From Bradyrhizobium sp. SZCCT0231 (GTDB lineage Bacteria; Pseudomonadota; Alphaproteobacteria; Rhizobiales; Xanthobacteraceae): a stretch of 43,126 nt of DNA. The notes below the pieces were generated by a model. That model was not told the origin of the DNA and did no database searches. It worked only from the letters and a program-made list of their open reading frames with translations. Location of the stretch: contig NZ_JAFCKP010000030.1 of NCBI RefSeq assembly GCF_018130245.1, forward strand, positions 1 to 43,126, read 5' to 3'. Within the stretch, counting starts at the first letter, position 1, and the number at the start of each line of letters is the position of its first letter. Shown here piece after piece: positions 1-11,200 of the stretch. A program made the position numbers and the translations under genes.

Positions 1-742
1 GCGCTTGGGCGGCACCTGCGCGAGCCTCCCCGAAAACGTCGGTATCAATCCATGCCTGCGCTACCTTAACGCCTATGGGGAAGACCGGGCGCCAGCTGGC
101 ACCCATAAGACCCCTGCGCTGAACGAATGCACGCGCAATGCACAGGGGAGACACAGGGCAGCCGAAACCAGGCCTTCCCTGCGCGATGGTTTGACGGCCT
201 ATGCCGCGCTCTCCCGGGAGCCGAGTTCCTTCTGGCCTCCCTCGCCTCCGCGAAAGTCACGCCTCCCGCGCCGGTTGACGCGATGACGCCTTCGCCAAGG
301 CTAGACCGTAGCAACGACGGCCAGGACCACACGGTTTCGCCGTACGCAGGCCACCCCACTTCGCCAAGAGGCTTCGCAAGGCATGGGCGCCATCCGTCTT
401 CGCGGTTCGCGCCATGCTCACGAGGTTCATCTCGCCCTGCACGCGCAAGCTCCGCCTTTAACGCCGCCCGCGTCCACCGCAACTTCCAGCCCGCGCTCGA
501 AACGACGTACGACCGCCCCTTTGGTGGGCTGGAATAGCCGACACATACGACAAATCCGAATTTCGGTAAAGTGTAATATTTTTGGCGGGAGGGGTTGACA
601 GCGGATGGGGGGTGTTTTGCCGTCGACGCCGGGGCAGTTGCCTTCTGGACACGGCGAGGGTTCATTGCCTCCAAGCACGATCCGCCTATACTCTTCGGGT
701 CGATCGCAGACATTGCGTCGCCGTTCCCTTGGCAAGTATCCA
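1..742. other. Gene-poor left edge; probable dispersed Bradyrhizobium repeat
   Basis: No convincing gene is present. Several frames are open in both strands, as expected for GC-rich DNA, but none shows a recognisable domain. The stretch at about 140-420, read on the minus strand, resembles a short sequence I recall as scattered through Bradyrhizobium genomes and often annotated as spurious small hypothetical proteins; that recall is from memory and has not been checked. The segment 541-600 is noticeably AT-richer and carries the 11-base palindrome CCGAATTTCGG (556-566), which could belong to a promoter region for the following gene. Confidence 0.4.
645..719 (+). repeat. Degenerate direct repeat, copy 1
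   Basis: This 75-base stretch aligns without gaps to 4365-4439 at about three quarters identity by hand count. In one frame both copies encode a similar peptide, with W, R-R-G-F-I, K, D-P-P, L-F and S-I-A-D conserved in order. The preserved reading frame suggests both are decayed pieces of the same coding sequence. Copy 1 lies immediately upstream of the UPF0158 gene. Confidence 0.55.
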
Positions 743-1177
743 ATGCGCGTGAAATTCGCAGACATCCTCCAGGCTTTTGAGTTCGCCGACATCAGCGGCG
801 GCGTGGTGGAGTGCCGCACCTTCCTCTGCAGGCAGACGGGAAAGATCTACTATCAGTTCGATCAGGACGACCTCCAGGAGCTCGAAGAGGACGACCTGCC
901 TGACGATATCGAAGACGAGACCAAATACTTGCAGATCCCGAACACACGAGATCTCGACCTTGGCAAGCCTCTTGTGATCGCCTTTGTCCGCGAGTTCTTG
1001 CCGAACGATGTGGACGACGTTCGCTACATCTTCAGCAAACGCGGCGCCTATCAGAAGTTCAAGGCCTTGCTCTCCCGACGGGGAGCGATCGATGCTTGGC
1101 ATGACTACCGGAACAAGGCGACAGAGCGGGCATTGCGCGACTGGTGCGAGATCCATTCCATCGAGATCATTGACTGA
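743..1177 (+). CDS. UPF0158 family protein
   Basis: A 144-residue acidic, soluble protein with no signal peptide or membrane segment. The N-terminus MRVKFADILQAFEF, followed by a stretch describing a substrate-like acidic patch (QDDLQELEEDDLPDD), fits the UPF0158 family of small bacterial proteins of unknown function. A longer in-frame opening runs upstream to 605, but that part overlaps the degenerate repeat and has no family resemblance, so the ATG at 743 is preferred. It stands alone, in the same direction as the hydrolase gene 119 bases downstream. No function is proposed. It is part of the accessory edge outside the hydrogenase locus. Confidence 0.7.
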   Translation: MRVKFADILQAFEFADISGGVVECRTFLCRQTGKIYYQFDQDDLQELEEDDLPDDIEDETKYLQIPNTRDLDLGKPLVIAFVREFLPNDVDDVRYIFSKRGAYQKFKALLSRRGAIDAWHDYRNKATERALRDWCEIHSIEIID

Positions 1178-1296
1178 TCTGGCATTCGCTTGAGCCAAGA
1201 GGTGCGAGAGCGGCTCTGCCGTCTTCTCGCCCCCATTGTCATTCAGGGAGCATATGGGGCGGCTGTCGGGGGCAAAGTTCCCATGGGTTCCTTGTG

Positions 1297-2313
1297 ATGG
1301 GCCGACGTCTTCTACACACAAATCATTCCGTGTCGCGCCGCGCCATCCTTGGCGGGCTTGCGTCGGCAGGGAGTGCCCTCGCGCTCGGCGGATGCGCCGG
1401 CCTGGGCGCGACCGGCGCACGCTACGACGCGTCGTCGCTCTCCGTCGATCCCACCTTGCTCGTCGCCACCACGCGCAAGCCCGTGAACGGCGGCCGCACG
1501 AAACCCTGGTTCGGGCCGGAGCGCGCGACGAGCATGACGGTCGCGCGGGCCAAGCTGGTGGCCCCGGACGAGAGCCGTCTTTCTCTCGCCTCGGTTGGAC
1601 TCGGGGATTGGCGTCTTGATCGGGTCGAACCGGTGGCGGCCGATGCCGGCGATCTCGCTGCGCAGGCCGGCGGAGGGGACGTGCTGATCTATGTGCACGG
1701 CTTCAAGCAGACGTTCGGGACGGCGGTGCTGGATGCCGCCCATCTGTCCGATGGAATCAAGTTCCGCGGGCGGACCATGGTGTTCTCCTGGCCCTCCAGG
1801 GCAGGATTATTCGACTATGCCTATGACCGAGACAGCGCGATGTGGTCCCGCGACGATTTCGAGCGCGTGCTCTCGGCGCTGGTGTCGGCACCAGGCGGCG
1901 GCCGCGTGCACATCGTTGCGCACAGCATGGGAACCATGCTGACGCTCGAAGGCCTGCGTCAGCTCTATGGGCGATACGGGGATACGGTCACGAGCAAGAT
2001 CGGCGCGGTGGTGTTTGCCGCGCCCGACATCGACATGGACGTGTTCTCCTCGGCGATCCAGCGCATCGGTCCGCTCGCCGGCAAGATCACTGTGATTGCC
2101 GCGACGAACGATCGCGCACTGGCGCTATCGGGACAGATCGCAGGCGGAATGACCAGGGTCGGCGCCGCCGAGAAGGCCGCCATCGCGCAGCTCGGCGTGC
2201 GCGTGGTGGATGCGTCCCAGGAAGGCTGGGGCATCATCAACCACGATCTGTTCCTGTCGAATGCGGAGGTGCAGCGGGTGATCCGCCGCTCGATCGACGG
2301 CACGACCGCGTAA
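1297..2313 (+). CDS. Secreted alpha/beta hydrolase, DUF900-type
   Basis: A 338-residue predicted esterase/lipase-like hydrolase. The N-terminus carries a twin-arginine stretch (S-R-R-A-I-L) followed by a hydrophobic segment ending in LALGGC, which looks like a lipobox, so export by Tat and lipid anchoring are plausible. The mature part has the alpha/beta-hydrolase features: an oxyanion-type segment IYVHGFKQTF, a nucleophile elbow AHSMG containing the catalytic Ser, an acidic AAPDIDMD strand and a late His in NHDLF. This order matches DUF900 hydrolases. GTG at 1294 directly precedes the ATG at 1297; the ATG is chosen. The substrate cannot be told from sequence. Confidence 0.8.
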   Translation: MGRRLLHTNHSVSRRAILGGLASAGSALALGGCAGLGATGARYDASSLSVDPTLLVATTRKPVNGGRTKPWFGPERATSMTVARAKLVAPDESRLSLASVGLGDWRLDRVEPVAADAGDLAAQAGGGDVLIYVHGFKQTFGTAVLDAAHLSDGIKFRGRTMVFSWPSRAGLFDYAYDRDSAMWSRDDFERVLSALVSAPGGGRVHIVAHSMGTMLTLEGLRQLYGRYGDTVTSKIGAVVFAAPDIDMDVFSSAIQRIGPLAGKITVIAATNDRALALSGQIAGGMTRVGAAEKAAIAQLGVRVVDASQEGWGIINHDLFLSNAEVQRVIRRSIDGTTA

Positions 2314-2333
2314 GAGAGGCCTGCGGCTTCAGC

Positions 2334-4151
2334 CTAAGCGATCAAGCGCTGCACCAATGCCGACTCGCTCGAATACGTCAGGAGCGCCTCGTGAGTCGCC
2401 CGGGTCACCCCGACATAGGTCAGTCGGACACATTCCTCGACGGTCTCGCCGTGGCGGCCGAGCGAGCCCAAGCCGGCAATGGCGACGCAGGGAAACTCCA
2501 GCCCTTTCGCACTGTGCATGCTCAAGAACCGCACGGCTACCCGCTTGACCGAAACTCTGTTGCGATTGTCCTTGGCCATATCGATCGGCACGTCATGCCT
2601 GGCGAGGATCTGCGCGACCCGCCCGCCGATCCAGTGCTCCGGGTAGAGACACGCCATCTGCGACCACTCGTACCCGGCTTTTTTGCGGTCGAGAAACCAC
2701 TCGGCGACGCAGTGAGCTTCTGCGTCGATGCTCACGCACCGGCGCACGGCCGGCTCCAGGCCCTGCCGACCCGCATCTTCGGGCAGCAGGATGGCGTGCT
2801 CGTCGTCGGCCGCGACGCCGGGAGCGCCGATGACGTCTGCGGCGAAGCGTCTGGCGAAGGCAACGATCTGCGCCGTGTTGCGGTAGTTGACCTTCAACAC
2901 GGTCGTTCTGCCCTTCGCCTCGATCCCGAGCTGGCTCCACACCGGGCGCTCACGCCCCTTATAGATGGCCTGGATATCGTCGTAGACGACCATCAGCGCC
3001 TTCGTGCGTGGGTTCACCATCTTGGCCGCGAGCGCGAGCCATTGCGGCTCGAAGTCGTGTGCCTCGTCGATCAGGACAGCGTCGTACTGCTCCGCCGGGA
3101 TATGGCCCTGATCGACCGCCTTCACAACCGCCGAAACGCTCGCAGCCAGTCGCTCTGCGTAGTCCGGATAGTCTCGCTCGGATGGGGCGGGAATTCCGTA
3201 AGTCCGCAGCATCCGGTAACACCATGAATGGAAGGTGAGGACCTGAGCGCGGTCCTCCACGCCCCTGCTCTGCATGGCATCCTCGAGCCGCCCGGCGATG
3301 CCGTTGGCGTAACACAGGATGAGCACCGGCTTTGCCGCCGCACGTGCCAGATACTCGGCGCGAAAGGCCAGGATCAGGGTCTTGCCCGATCCGGCGACGC
3401 CGCGAATGATTCGATGCCCCTCGCCCAGACTGCGCGCGAACTGCTCCTGATGCAGGTCCATGACCGCAAGCGTCCGGTCCGAAGGATCGGCCCCGGGCGG
3501 CTCGTCCAGAGGCAGGGCAATCTGTCGTACGCGGATTTCCGGAAAGAGCAGCGCCCGCAGGCGGTCGAACTGCGGCATGGACAGCGGCTCTCCGAGGCGC
3601 GGATGAACCATGCGCCACAATCCGGTCCGGAATTCTTCGGGATCCGCGCCCTCCGTCATCTCGTCCTTGAACAGACAAAGATGCTCGGCCAGCACCTCCC
3701 TGAGATTGGTCTGATCGAATTGCTTGCGCGTGATGTTCGTGAACACGGCCCCGAAGCCGAACGGAACAACGGCCCGGCCCGCGAAACGATGACCGCGCGG
3801 AAACAGCAATTGCCCGTCGCGCTCCAGCGTGCGCACGACCTCGAACGTATATTTGCGAGCCTGCTCGAGCGGATTGCTCTCCCGTACGACACCACGATTT
3901 GTCAGCAGCTCGACCTTCGTCTTATCAGCCGAAACAATCGTCTCCAGGCGCCAGTCTTTCACCTCGAGCACGAGCAGGCCGTTCGCGGGATGAACGATGA
4001 TGAAATCCGGATGCCGGTTGAGGGGGCCAACAGGGAGGTTGTGCCAAACGACAGCGTTGTCTTCGAGGAAGTCCTTGAGCCGTTCCGCCAGTCGCAGTTC
4101 CCCACGGCTGTCGAAGCGCGCGAAGCCCAGGCTGGGGATCAGGACTGCCAT
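2334..4151 (-). CDS. NERD-domain nuclease fused to UvrD/Rep-like helicase
   Basis: A 605-residue protein combining two modules. The first (about residues 10-180) is a NERD-type nuclease-related domain, with the restriction-like core D-F-I-I...E-V-K-D-W at residues 49-67. The second, from about 230 on, is a superfamily 1 helicase: Walker A GVAGSGKT near residue 251, Walker B IDEAHDF, motif III-like VYDDIQAIY, and the C-terminal motif VGVTRA with SAKGLEFP. NERD-helicase proteins are widespread and some belong to anti-phage or DNA-processing loci, but no partner gene is next to it here. An in-frame ATG 10 codons upstream is possible; MAVLIPSLGF is the likelier start. It faces the hydrolase gene convergently, 20 bases apart. 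Confidence 0.82.
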   Translation of the reverse strand: MAVLIPSLGFARFDSRGELRLAERLKDFLEDNAVVWHNLPVGPLNRHPDFIIVHPANGLLVLEVKDWRLETIVSADKTKVELLTNRGVVRESNPLEQARKYTFEVVRTLERDGQLLFPRGHRFAGRAVVPFGFGAVFTNITRKQFDQTNLREVLAEHLCLFKDEMTEGADPEEFRTGLWRMVHPRLGEPLSMPQFDRLRALLFPEIRVRQIALPLDEPPGADPSDRTLAVMDLHQEQFARSLGEGHRIIRGVAGSGKTLILAFRAEYLARAAAKPVLILCYANGIAGRLEDAMQSRGVEDRAQVLTFHSWCYRMLRTYGIPAPSERDYPDYAERLAASVSAVVKAVDQGHIPAEQYDAVLIDEAHDFEPQWLALAAKMVNPRTKALMVVYDDIQAIYKGRERPVWSQLGIEAKGRTTVLKVNYRNTAQIVAFARRFAADVIGAPGVAADDEHAILLPEDAGRQGLEPAVRRCVSIDAEAHCVAEWFLDRKKAGYEWSQMACLYPEHWIGGRVAQILARHDVPIDMAKDNRNRVSVKRVAVRFLSMHSAKGLEFPCVAIAGLGSLGRHGETVEECVRLTYVGVTRATHEALLTYSSESALVQRLIA

Positions 4152-4505
4152 GTTACGACCGCGAGCGCCATTGCGGACCACCTTGTGAGGCTACGTGCGT
4201 AGCAGGGCGGTCTCTCCAGGCTCACATGGTTGCCTAAAGTTTACAGGATTTCAATGGCTTAGGATTTGTCTGGCGCGCCATTCAGAACAAAACCAAGAAC
4301 CCTATGTCATTGAGATCGTTGCATGATTTTTCTATTCCAATGTCCCTGACACAGCATCCGCGTCCTGGGAACGGCGCGGTTTCATTCCCTTCAAGGACGA
4401 TCCGCCGGTCCTCTTCAGATCGATCGCCGATGTTGCAGCATCGCTCCGCTAGCTCATGTTACCGGGTGGAATTCCCCTGCGCCTCATCGGCACGTCCTTG
4501 ACGTT
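4152..4505. other. Intergenic gap between helicase and hupT
   Basis: About 350 bases with no supported gene. It is AT-richer than its surroundings at 4230-4350 and contains the second degenerate repeat (4365-4439). It marks the boundary between the accessory edge and the hydrogenase locus. No clear terminator for the long hup-hyp operon was recognised here. Confidence 0.5.
4365..4439 (+). repeat. Degenerate direct repeat, copy 2
   Basis: This is the partner of 645-719, in the same orientation. In the shared frame it reads W-E-R-R-G-F-I-P-F-K-D-D-P-P and continues to a stop TAG at 4450, so it looks like the 3' end of a decayed gene. The two copies enclose the UPF0158, hydrolase and helicase genes. 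Confidence 0.55.
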
Positions 4506-5847
4506 CTAGGCCACCGGGAGCGTAAAGGAGAACGTCGCCCCCCCATCTGCCCCATTGGTTGCCGAAAGTTCACCTCCGTGCTCGCGCACGATGCCGTAGC
4601 TGATCCACAGGCCCAGGCCTGTCCCCTCGCCAACGCGCTTCGTGGTGAAGAACGGCTCGAAGATGTGGCTGATGTGATCCTTGTCGATTCCCGGCCCGTT
4701 GTCCGAAATCCTGAACAGGATTTCGCTGCCCTTGCGCACCGCCGAGACGACCAGCCGAGGCAATTCGGTGCCACGCATCGCGTCGATCGCATTCTCCACC
4801 AGGTTGACGATCACCTGGTGCAATTGCCCCTCGTTGCCGGAGATCCAGAGCTCCGGCTCGATCTCTATCTGCAAATCGATGCGGACTTGCTTGGTGCGCA
4901 CGGCCCACAGCACCGCGGTGTTGATCAGCCGCTCGATGTTGACGCGCTCGACCTCGCCGAGCTTGCTGAAGGACAGCCGGCGCAAATTCTTCACGATCTC
5001 GCTGATGCGGACCGCGCCCTCCATGGTGCCTTCGATCAGCGGGCCGAAATCCTCGAGAATCTCGTCGATGCGGAGACTCTTCCTCTGCACTACGAGGTCG
5101 CCCGCCTTGCCCTTGCCGTGGACCGCGTCGAGATAGGCGACGATCGCCGTGCGATAGCGCATCAGGGTGTGGATGTTGCCGTAGACAAAGCTGATCGGGT
5201 TGTTCAGCTCGTGCGCGACGCCGGCGACGAGCCGGCCGAGGCTTGCCATCTTCTCCTGCTCGACCAATTGGCGCTGGGCGCGCTGCAACTCGTGATGCGC
5301 CTTGTGCAAGGCCTCGTAAGCGCGGCGAAGCTCGCCGATCGGCCGTCCCGTCAGCACCACACCGATGAACCGGCCGCGATGATCGTGGCGGGGTGAGCTG
5401 TTGATGGCGAACAGATCGGAGCTGCCGCCTTCACTGGAAAACCGCAGCTCGCCGTCCACCACGTCGGAGGCGCTCCGTGGCTTCAGGAGCGGCACCAGCC
5501 TGGTATTGTCAGCGTCGTCGATGACGTCGGCGATGTTTTTGCCGACGATGTCAGCCACAGCGCGGCCGAGCGTATGCTGGAACGCGGAATTGACCTGCTG
5601 CACCAGTCCTTTCGCGTCGCAGACGATGAGGATGTCGGAGACGGATTCGATGACGTTGGTGACGAAGGCCTGGGCCTCCTCGAGCTCCGCATTCTTGTGC
5701 TCGAGGTCAACCTCGTAACGAAGGAGGTCGGAATAGACCTCGTCCATCTTCCGGATGACTTCGATCCAGGCGCCCTCGCGCTCGTGATCGAACTCGATCG
5801 CGCCGCGATTGGCGATCAATTTGAGCAGCGATTCGGTTTCGCCGGCT

Positions 5848-5873
<26 letters not shown>
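4506..5873 (-). CDS. hupT: Hydrogenase regulatory sensor histidine kinase HupT/HoxJ
   Basis: A 455-residue cytoplasmic histidine kinase that should pair with HoxA and receive the H2 signal from HupUV. A coiled-coil-prone segment (about 45-70) leads into a PAS domain (about 70-175, VTNVIESVSDILIV). The phosphoacceptor box is GVAHELNNPISF with His221, followed by the N box (VNLVENAIDAM), SDNGPGID and the glycine-rich GEGTGLGLW. There are no membrane segments, as in known HupT/HoxJ. It is the last gene of the operon, and its start lies inside the end of hoxA (26-base overlap), so it is probably translationally coupled. In the known systems HupT phosphorylates the regulator in the absence of H2 and so represses expression. 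Confidence 0.9.
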
Positions 5874-7298
<1,425 letters not shown>

Positions 7299-7302
<4 letters not shown>

Positions 7303-9002
7303 GATCGCACCGTCATGCGGGTGGACTGAACAGGCGTCCGCCGCGACCGGTGATTGGCGATGGTCAGCGGCGTGCGCGATTTCGGCACCTTGTGAATGAA
7401 GTTGTAGCGGGCGACGTGGTAGCTCGGATCGAATCCGTAGAAATTGAGCCGCATCCGCCGCAGCTCCTCGTCGCGATAGGCCTGCAACGGCTTTTCGGCC
7501 TCGTCGGCGGCGCGACGTCGCTGCTTGTCGGCAAGGCGCGCGGCAACACTTCTGTCCGCCGCCATGGCAGCACCGCGTGCCACGAGATCAGCGTCCGCGA
7601 GTTCCGTACCCGACAGCACGCGGTCGACGATGCCGAGACGCTGCGCCTCCGCCACCCCCATCGGCAGCCGGCACTGCGTGATCCGGGTCGCATTCGCGGC
7701 TCCCGCACGGCGCGGCAGCAGATAGGTCCAGTATTCCGAGCCGTAGAGATTGCCCATGTCCTTGTAATGCGGATTGAGAACGATCTGGTCGCTCGCCCAG
7801 ACTTCGTCGGCGGCAAGACTCAGGAACACGCCGCCCGCCCCCGCATTGCCTCTGATGACCGAGACGACGAGACGATCGGTGGTCTCGATGATCGCGCGGG
7901 CAAGATCGTCGATCGCATTGATGTTGCGCCAGGACTCATCCGCAGCGCTGTCGGCCGCCTCGATCTCGGCAAGATGAATGCCGTTCGACCAATAGTCACG
8001 GCCGCCGGTCAGCAGCAGCACCCTGGTCGGGCGCGCCAGCGCAGCGCGATAGGCCTCGAGCAAGGATTCACAGTCGCCGGAGCTCATCGCGCCGTTGTAG
8101 AAGGAGAATTGCAGCTCGCCGGTCTCGCCATGCTCGCGATATTGAATCGGCGCGTAGCCGCAACCGGGCCGGTCCGGCAGCTGCGCGGCTTCCGTGGCGA
8201 AGACCTTTGCTGCCGGCAGTTTCAGGCTCTTCGGCGCGAGGCGTTTGACGCGGCCGATCCAGACCGCGCCGTCGACGGTGGCACGCGCAAGTGCGCCGTC
8301 GCACTGCGCGACGATGGTGCCGGGCACGCCAAAGATGTCGTGCGCCTCATGCGCGTCGAACAACCTGACGTCCTCGAAGAACAGGCTGTCGACGAGGCCC
8401 GGCATGCCGTCGGCACTGTTGATCTTGCGCAGGACGGTGTCGGTCGTGTCGTGCTGCCAGTCGATCGTCCGGTCCGCCTGGCGACAGGGCCCGCGCACGC
8501 GAATGCGCGGATCGCCCGCACGCATCGGCTGCGGCGTCGCTCGTCCGGATTCGATGGCGTCAATGGCTTCAAGCACCGCCGCGACGGCGCACGACGTCAC
8601 CTCGTTGCGGTAGATGCTGGATTTTGCGGCGCGCCGCATCGGGAAGGTGCGGAACGCCCAGACCGGGCCGGCATCGAACTCACCGTCCGCCTGCAGCACC
8701 GTGACGCCCCACTCGCTGGCGCCTTCGAGAGCGGCCCAGTCGAGCGCGGCCGGTCCGCGGTCGCCGGGCGGGCCGGGATGCACGATCAGGCACCGCACGT
8801 TCCGCCAAACGTCGTCGGGGATCGCCCGCTTCAGGAACGGCGCAATCACCAGATCGGGCCGATGCAGCGCCATGCTCTCGCGCGTGACGTCCGCGTGGAT
8901 ATCGAGCTCGACCGAGACCTCATGGCCCCGCTCCCTGAGCTCGACATGCAGCCGCTGCGTCAGGCTGTTGAAGGAATGCGATAGCAGCAGGATGCGCATC
9001 AT
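7299..9002 (-). CDS. hypX: Hydrogenase maturation protein HypX/HoxX, CO-forming
   Basis: A 567-residue two-domain protein. The N-terminal half resembles formyltetrahydrofolate-dependent transferases (HPGPPGDRGPAALDWA; a methionyl-tRNA formyltransferase-like core). The C-terminal half resembles the enoyl-CoA hydratase/crotonase fold (RGNAGAGGVFLSLAADEVW). HypX makes CO for the NiFe active site from formyl-THF under aerobic conditions in the organisms studied, which fits an aerobic H2 oxidiser. Two adjacent ATGs (9002 and 8999) are possible; a GAGGA motif sits at better spacing from the second. It follows hypE by 18 bases and overlaps hoxA by 4. Confidence 0.92.
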
Positions 9003-9020
9003 CGTCCTCAGCAGATTTCC

Positions 9021-10061
9021 TCAACAGATTCTCGGCAGTTGTTCGCCCGACAGCCAGTCGACGATTCGACCGCCGCCAAAGCTCGTCGCCATCTGCACGA
9101 AATGATGATCGTCGGCAACGGCCTCGCCGATATCGGCAGCGTCGCGGCCGAGCGGATGCGCCCGCATCGCGGCCAGCACGGTGTTGGCAACCTCCGGCGC
9201 CACGATCGCGACCAGCTTGCCCTCATTTGCGACATGGAGCGGATCGAGCCCGAGCAGCTCGCAGGCCGCCGCCACGCCCGGCTTCACCGGGATCGCCTCC
9301 TCCTGGAGGCGGAAGCCGAGGTCGGACTGCTGAGCGATCTCGTTCAGCGTGGCGGCGAGGCCGCCGCGCGTGGGATCGCGCATCAGGCGAATGCCGCGGC
9401 CGCCGACCTCCACCATGCTCGCGACGAGATCGTTCAGCGACGCCGAGTCCGAGATGACCTCGGTCTCGAAGGCGAGATTCTGCCGCCTGGACATGATGGC
9501 AACGCCGTGATCGCCGAGCGTGCCGGAGATCAGGACGCGATCGCCGACGCGCGCGTTCTCGGCCGAGAGATCGAGCCCATCAGGCACGACACCGACGCCG
9601 GCGGTCGAGATGAACAACCCGTCGGCCTTGCCGCGCTCGACCACTTTGGTGTCGCCGGTGATGATGTGGACGCCGGCGTCGCGCGCCGCCTGCCCCATGG
9701 ATTCAGCGATCATCTTGAGGTCGGCGAACCGAAAGCCTTCCTCGATGATGAAGCTCGCCGAGAGATAGAGCGGTTTGGCTCCGGCCATGGCGATGTCGTT
9801 GACGGTGCCGTGCACCGCGAGCGAGCCGATATTCCCGCCGGGGAAAAACAGCGGCGAGACCACATAGCCGTCGGTCGTCATCACCATGCGCCCGGCGCCG
9901 ACCTCGAACGCCGACTGGTCGTTGCCGCGCGCCAGCCATTCATTGCCGAAGGCTTCATGGAACAGGCCCGAGATCAACTGCGCCATGGCGCGGCCGCCTG
10001 AGCCGTGAGTCAGGTCGACGCAGCCGTTCTTGATATCGAGCTTGCGCTGATAGACCTTCAT
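9021..10061 (-). CDS. hypE: Hydrogenase maturation protein HypE
   Basis: A 346-residue member of the PurM/ThiL-like superfamily that dehydrates HypF-transferred carbamoyl to the Fe-cyanide ligand. The family hallmark is the C-terminal Cys in PRIC, where the thiocarboxamide forms. Visible core elements include DLTHGSGGRAM at the N-terminus, MTTDGYVVSPLFFPGG and RDPTRGGLAATLNE. The start at 10061 is set by the 4-base ATGA overlap with hypD. The open frame continues upstream across hypD, but that part is an antiparallel-frame artefact. Confidence 0.95.
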   Translation of the reverse strand: MKVYQRKLDIKNGCVDLTHGSGGRAMAQLISGLFHEAFGNEWLARGNDQSAFEVGAGRMVMTTDGYVVSPLFFPGGNIGSLAVHGTVNDIAMAGAKPLYLSASFIIEEGFRFADLKMIAESMGQAARDAGVHIITGDTKVVERGKADGLFISTAGVGVVPDGLDLSAENARVGDRVLISGTLGDHGVAIMSRRQNLAFETEVISDSASLNDLVASMVEVGGRGIRLMRDPTRGGLAATLNEIAQQSDLGFRLQEEAIPVKPGVAAACELLGLDPLHVANEGKLVAIVAPEVANTVLAAMRAHPLGRDAADIGEAVADDHHFVQMATSFGGGRIVDWLSGEQLPRIC

Positions 10062-11200
10062 GACGCCCGCCTCTGCTGATGGTCGCGGAAGCGACCATAG
10101 GTCCAGTGCGCAGCGCAGGCGCCTTCGGAGGAGACCATGCAGGAGCCCATCGGCGTCTCCGGCGTGCAGACGGTGCCGAACAGCTTGCAGTCGACCGGCT
10201 TCTTCACCCCGCGCAAAATGGCGCCGCATTCGCAGGCCGGGTTGTCGTCGACACGCAGCTCGTTCATGTCGAAGCGAATTTCGGCGTCGTACTTGGCGTA
10301 AGCCCGCTTCAGCTTCAGCCCGCTGTAGGGAACCTGCCCGAGCCCTCGCCATTCGAACTGATCGCGCAGCTCAAAAATGTCTGAGACCTCCTCCTTGGCA
10401 CGTAGATTGCCGTCGCGGGTCACGGCGCGGCTGTACTGGTTTTCGACCTCGTGCCTGTGTTCGTTGACCTGCCGCAGCAGCATCAAGATCGCCTGCATCA
10501 TGTCGAGCGGCTCGAAGCCAGAGATCACCACCGGCTTGCCGAATTCTTCCGCGAAGAATTCGTAAGGCGCCGTGCCGATGATGGTCGAGACGTGGGCGGG
10601 TCCGACGAAGCCGTCGATCTCGACCCGGCCGATGTTGCGGATGTCGGGGCTCTCCAGGATGTTCTGCATCGCCGGTGGCGTCAGCACGTGGTTGCAGAAC
10701 ACGCTGAAGTTCCCGAGCCGCTTCTTCTCGGCCATGCGGATCATGACCGCGGTCGGCGGCGTCGTGGTCTCGAAGCCGATGGCGAAGAACACGACCTCGC
10801 GCCCGGGATTCTCTTCGGCGATCCTGACAGCGTCGATCGTGGAATAGACCATGCGGATGTCGGCACCGCGCGCCTTCGCCTTCAGGAGCGAGGCGCCCTG
10901 CGAGCCCGGAACGCGCATCAGATCGCCATAGACGCACAGGATGATGTCCGGCCGCTCCGAAAGCCGGATCGCCATGTCGATGCGCCCGGCCGGCAGCACG
11001 CAGACGGGGCAGCCGGGGCCGTGGATCATGCGCACGTTCTTCGGCAGCATGTCTTCCAGGCCGTAGCGCGAGATCGCATGTGTATGGCCGCCGCAGAATT
11101 CCATGAAGCGATAGGGTTTTTCGGGATGGGCCTCCGCGCGGATCGCCTTGGCGAGCCCGAGCGCGATCTCCTTGTCCCGAAACTCGTCGGCATATTTCAT
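10058..11200 (-). CDS. hypD: Hydrogenase maturation protein HypD
   Basis: A 380-residue iron-sulfur scaffold on which, with HypC, the Fe(CN)2CO unit is assembled. Diagnostic motifs are FMEFCGGHTH near the N-terminus, GPGCPVCVLP (the redox and Fe-site cysteines) and a C-terminal cysteine group for the 4Fe-4S cluster (ACECGAIL, then CKLFGTVC). Its length matches the family. It is coupled to hypC and hypE by 4-base overlaps on both sides. Confidence 0.95.
   Translation of the reverse strand: MKYADEFRDKEIALGLAKAIRAEAHPEKPYRFMEFCGGHTHAISRYGLEDMLPKNVRMIHGPGCPVCVLPAGRIDMAIRLSERPDIILCVYGDLMRVPGSQGASLLKAKARGADIRMVYSTIDAVRIAEENPGREVVFFAIGFETTTPPTAVMIRMAEKKRLGNFSVFCNHVLTPPAMQNILESPDIRNIGRVEIDGFVGPAHVSTIIGTAPYEFFAEEFGKPVVISGFEPLDMMQAILMLLRQVNEHRHEVENQYSRAVTRDGNLRAKEEVSDIFELRDQFEWRGLGQVPYSGLKLKRAYAKYDAEIRFDMNELRVDDNPACECGAILRGVKKPVDCKLFGTVCTPETPMGSCMVSSEGACAAHWTYGRFRDHQQRRAS

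Noticed and set aside
556-566. Palindrome CCGAATTTCGG as an operator
   Set aside because: It is short, and no promoter or regulator nearby supports a specific role.
5-743. Overlapping open frames on both strands at the left edge
   Set aside because: None shows codon use or motifs of a real protein; they overlap each other in four frames and look like spurious translations of a repeat.
10062-10352. N-terminal extension of about 97 residues on hypE
   Set aside because: The extension lies inside hypD in another frame and is Arg-rich and low in family features; the ATGA overlap at 10061 gives a normal-length HypE.
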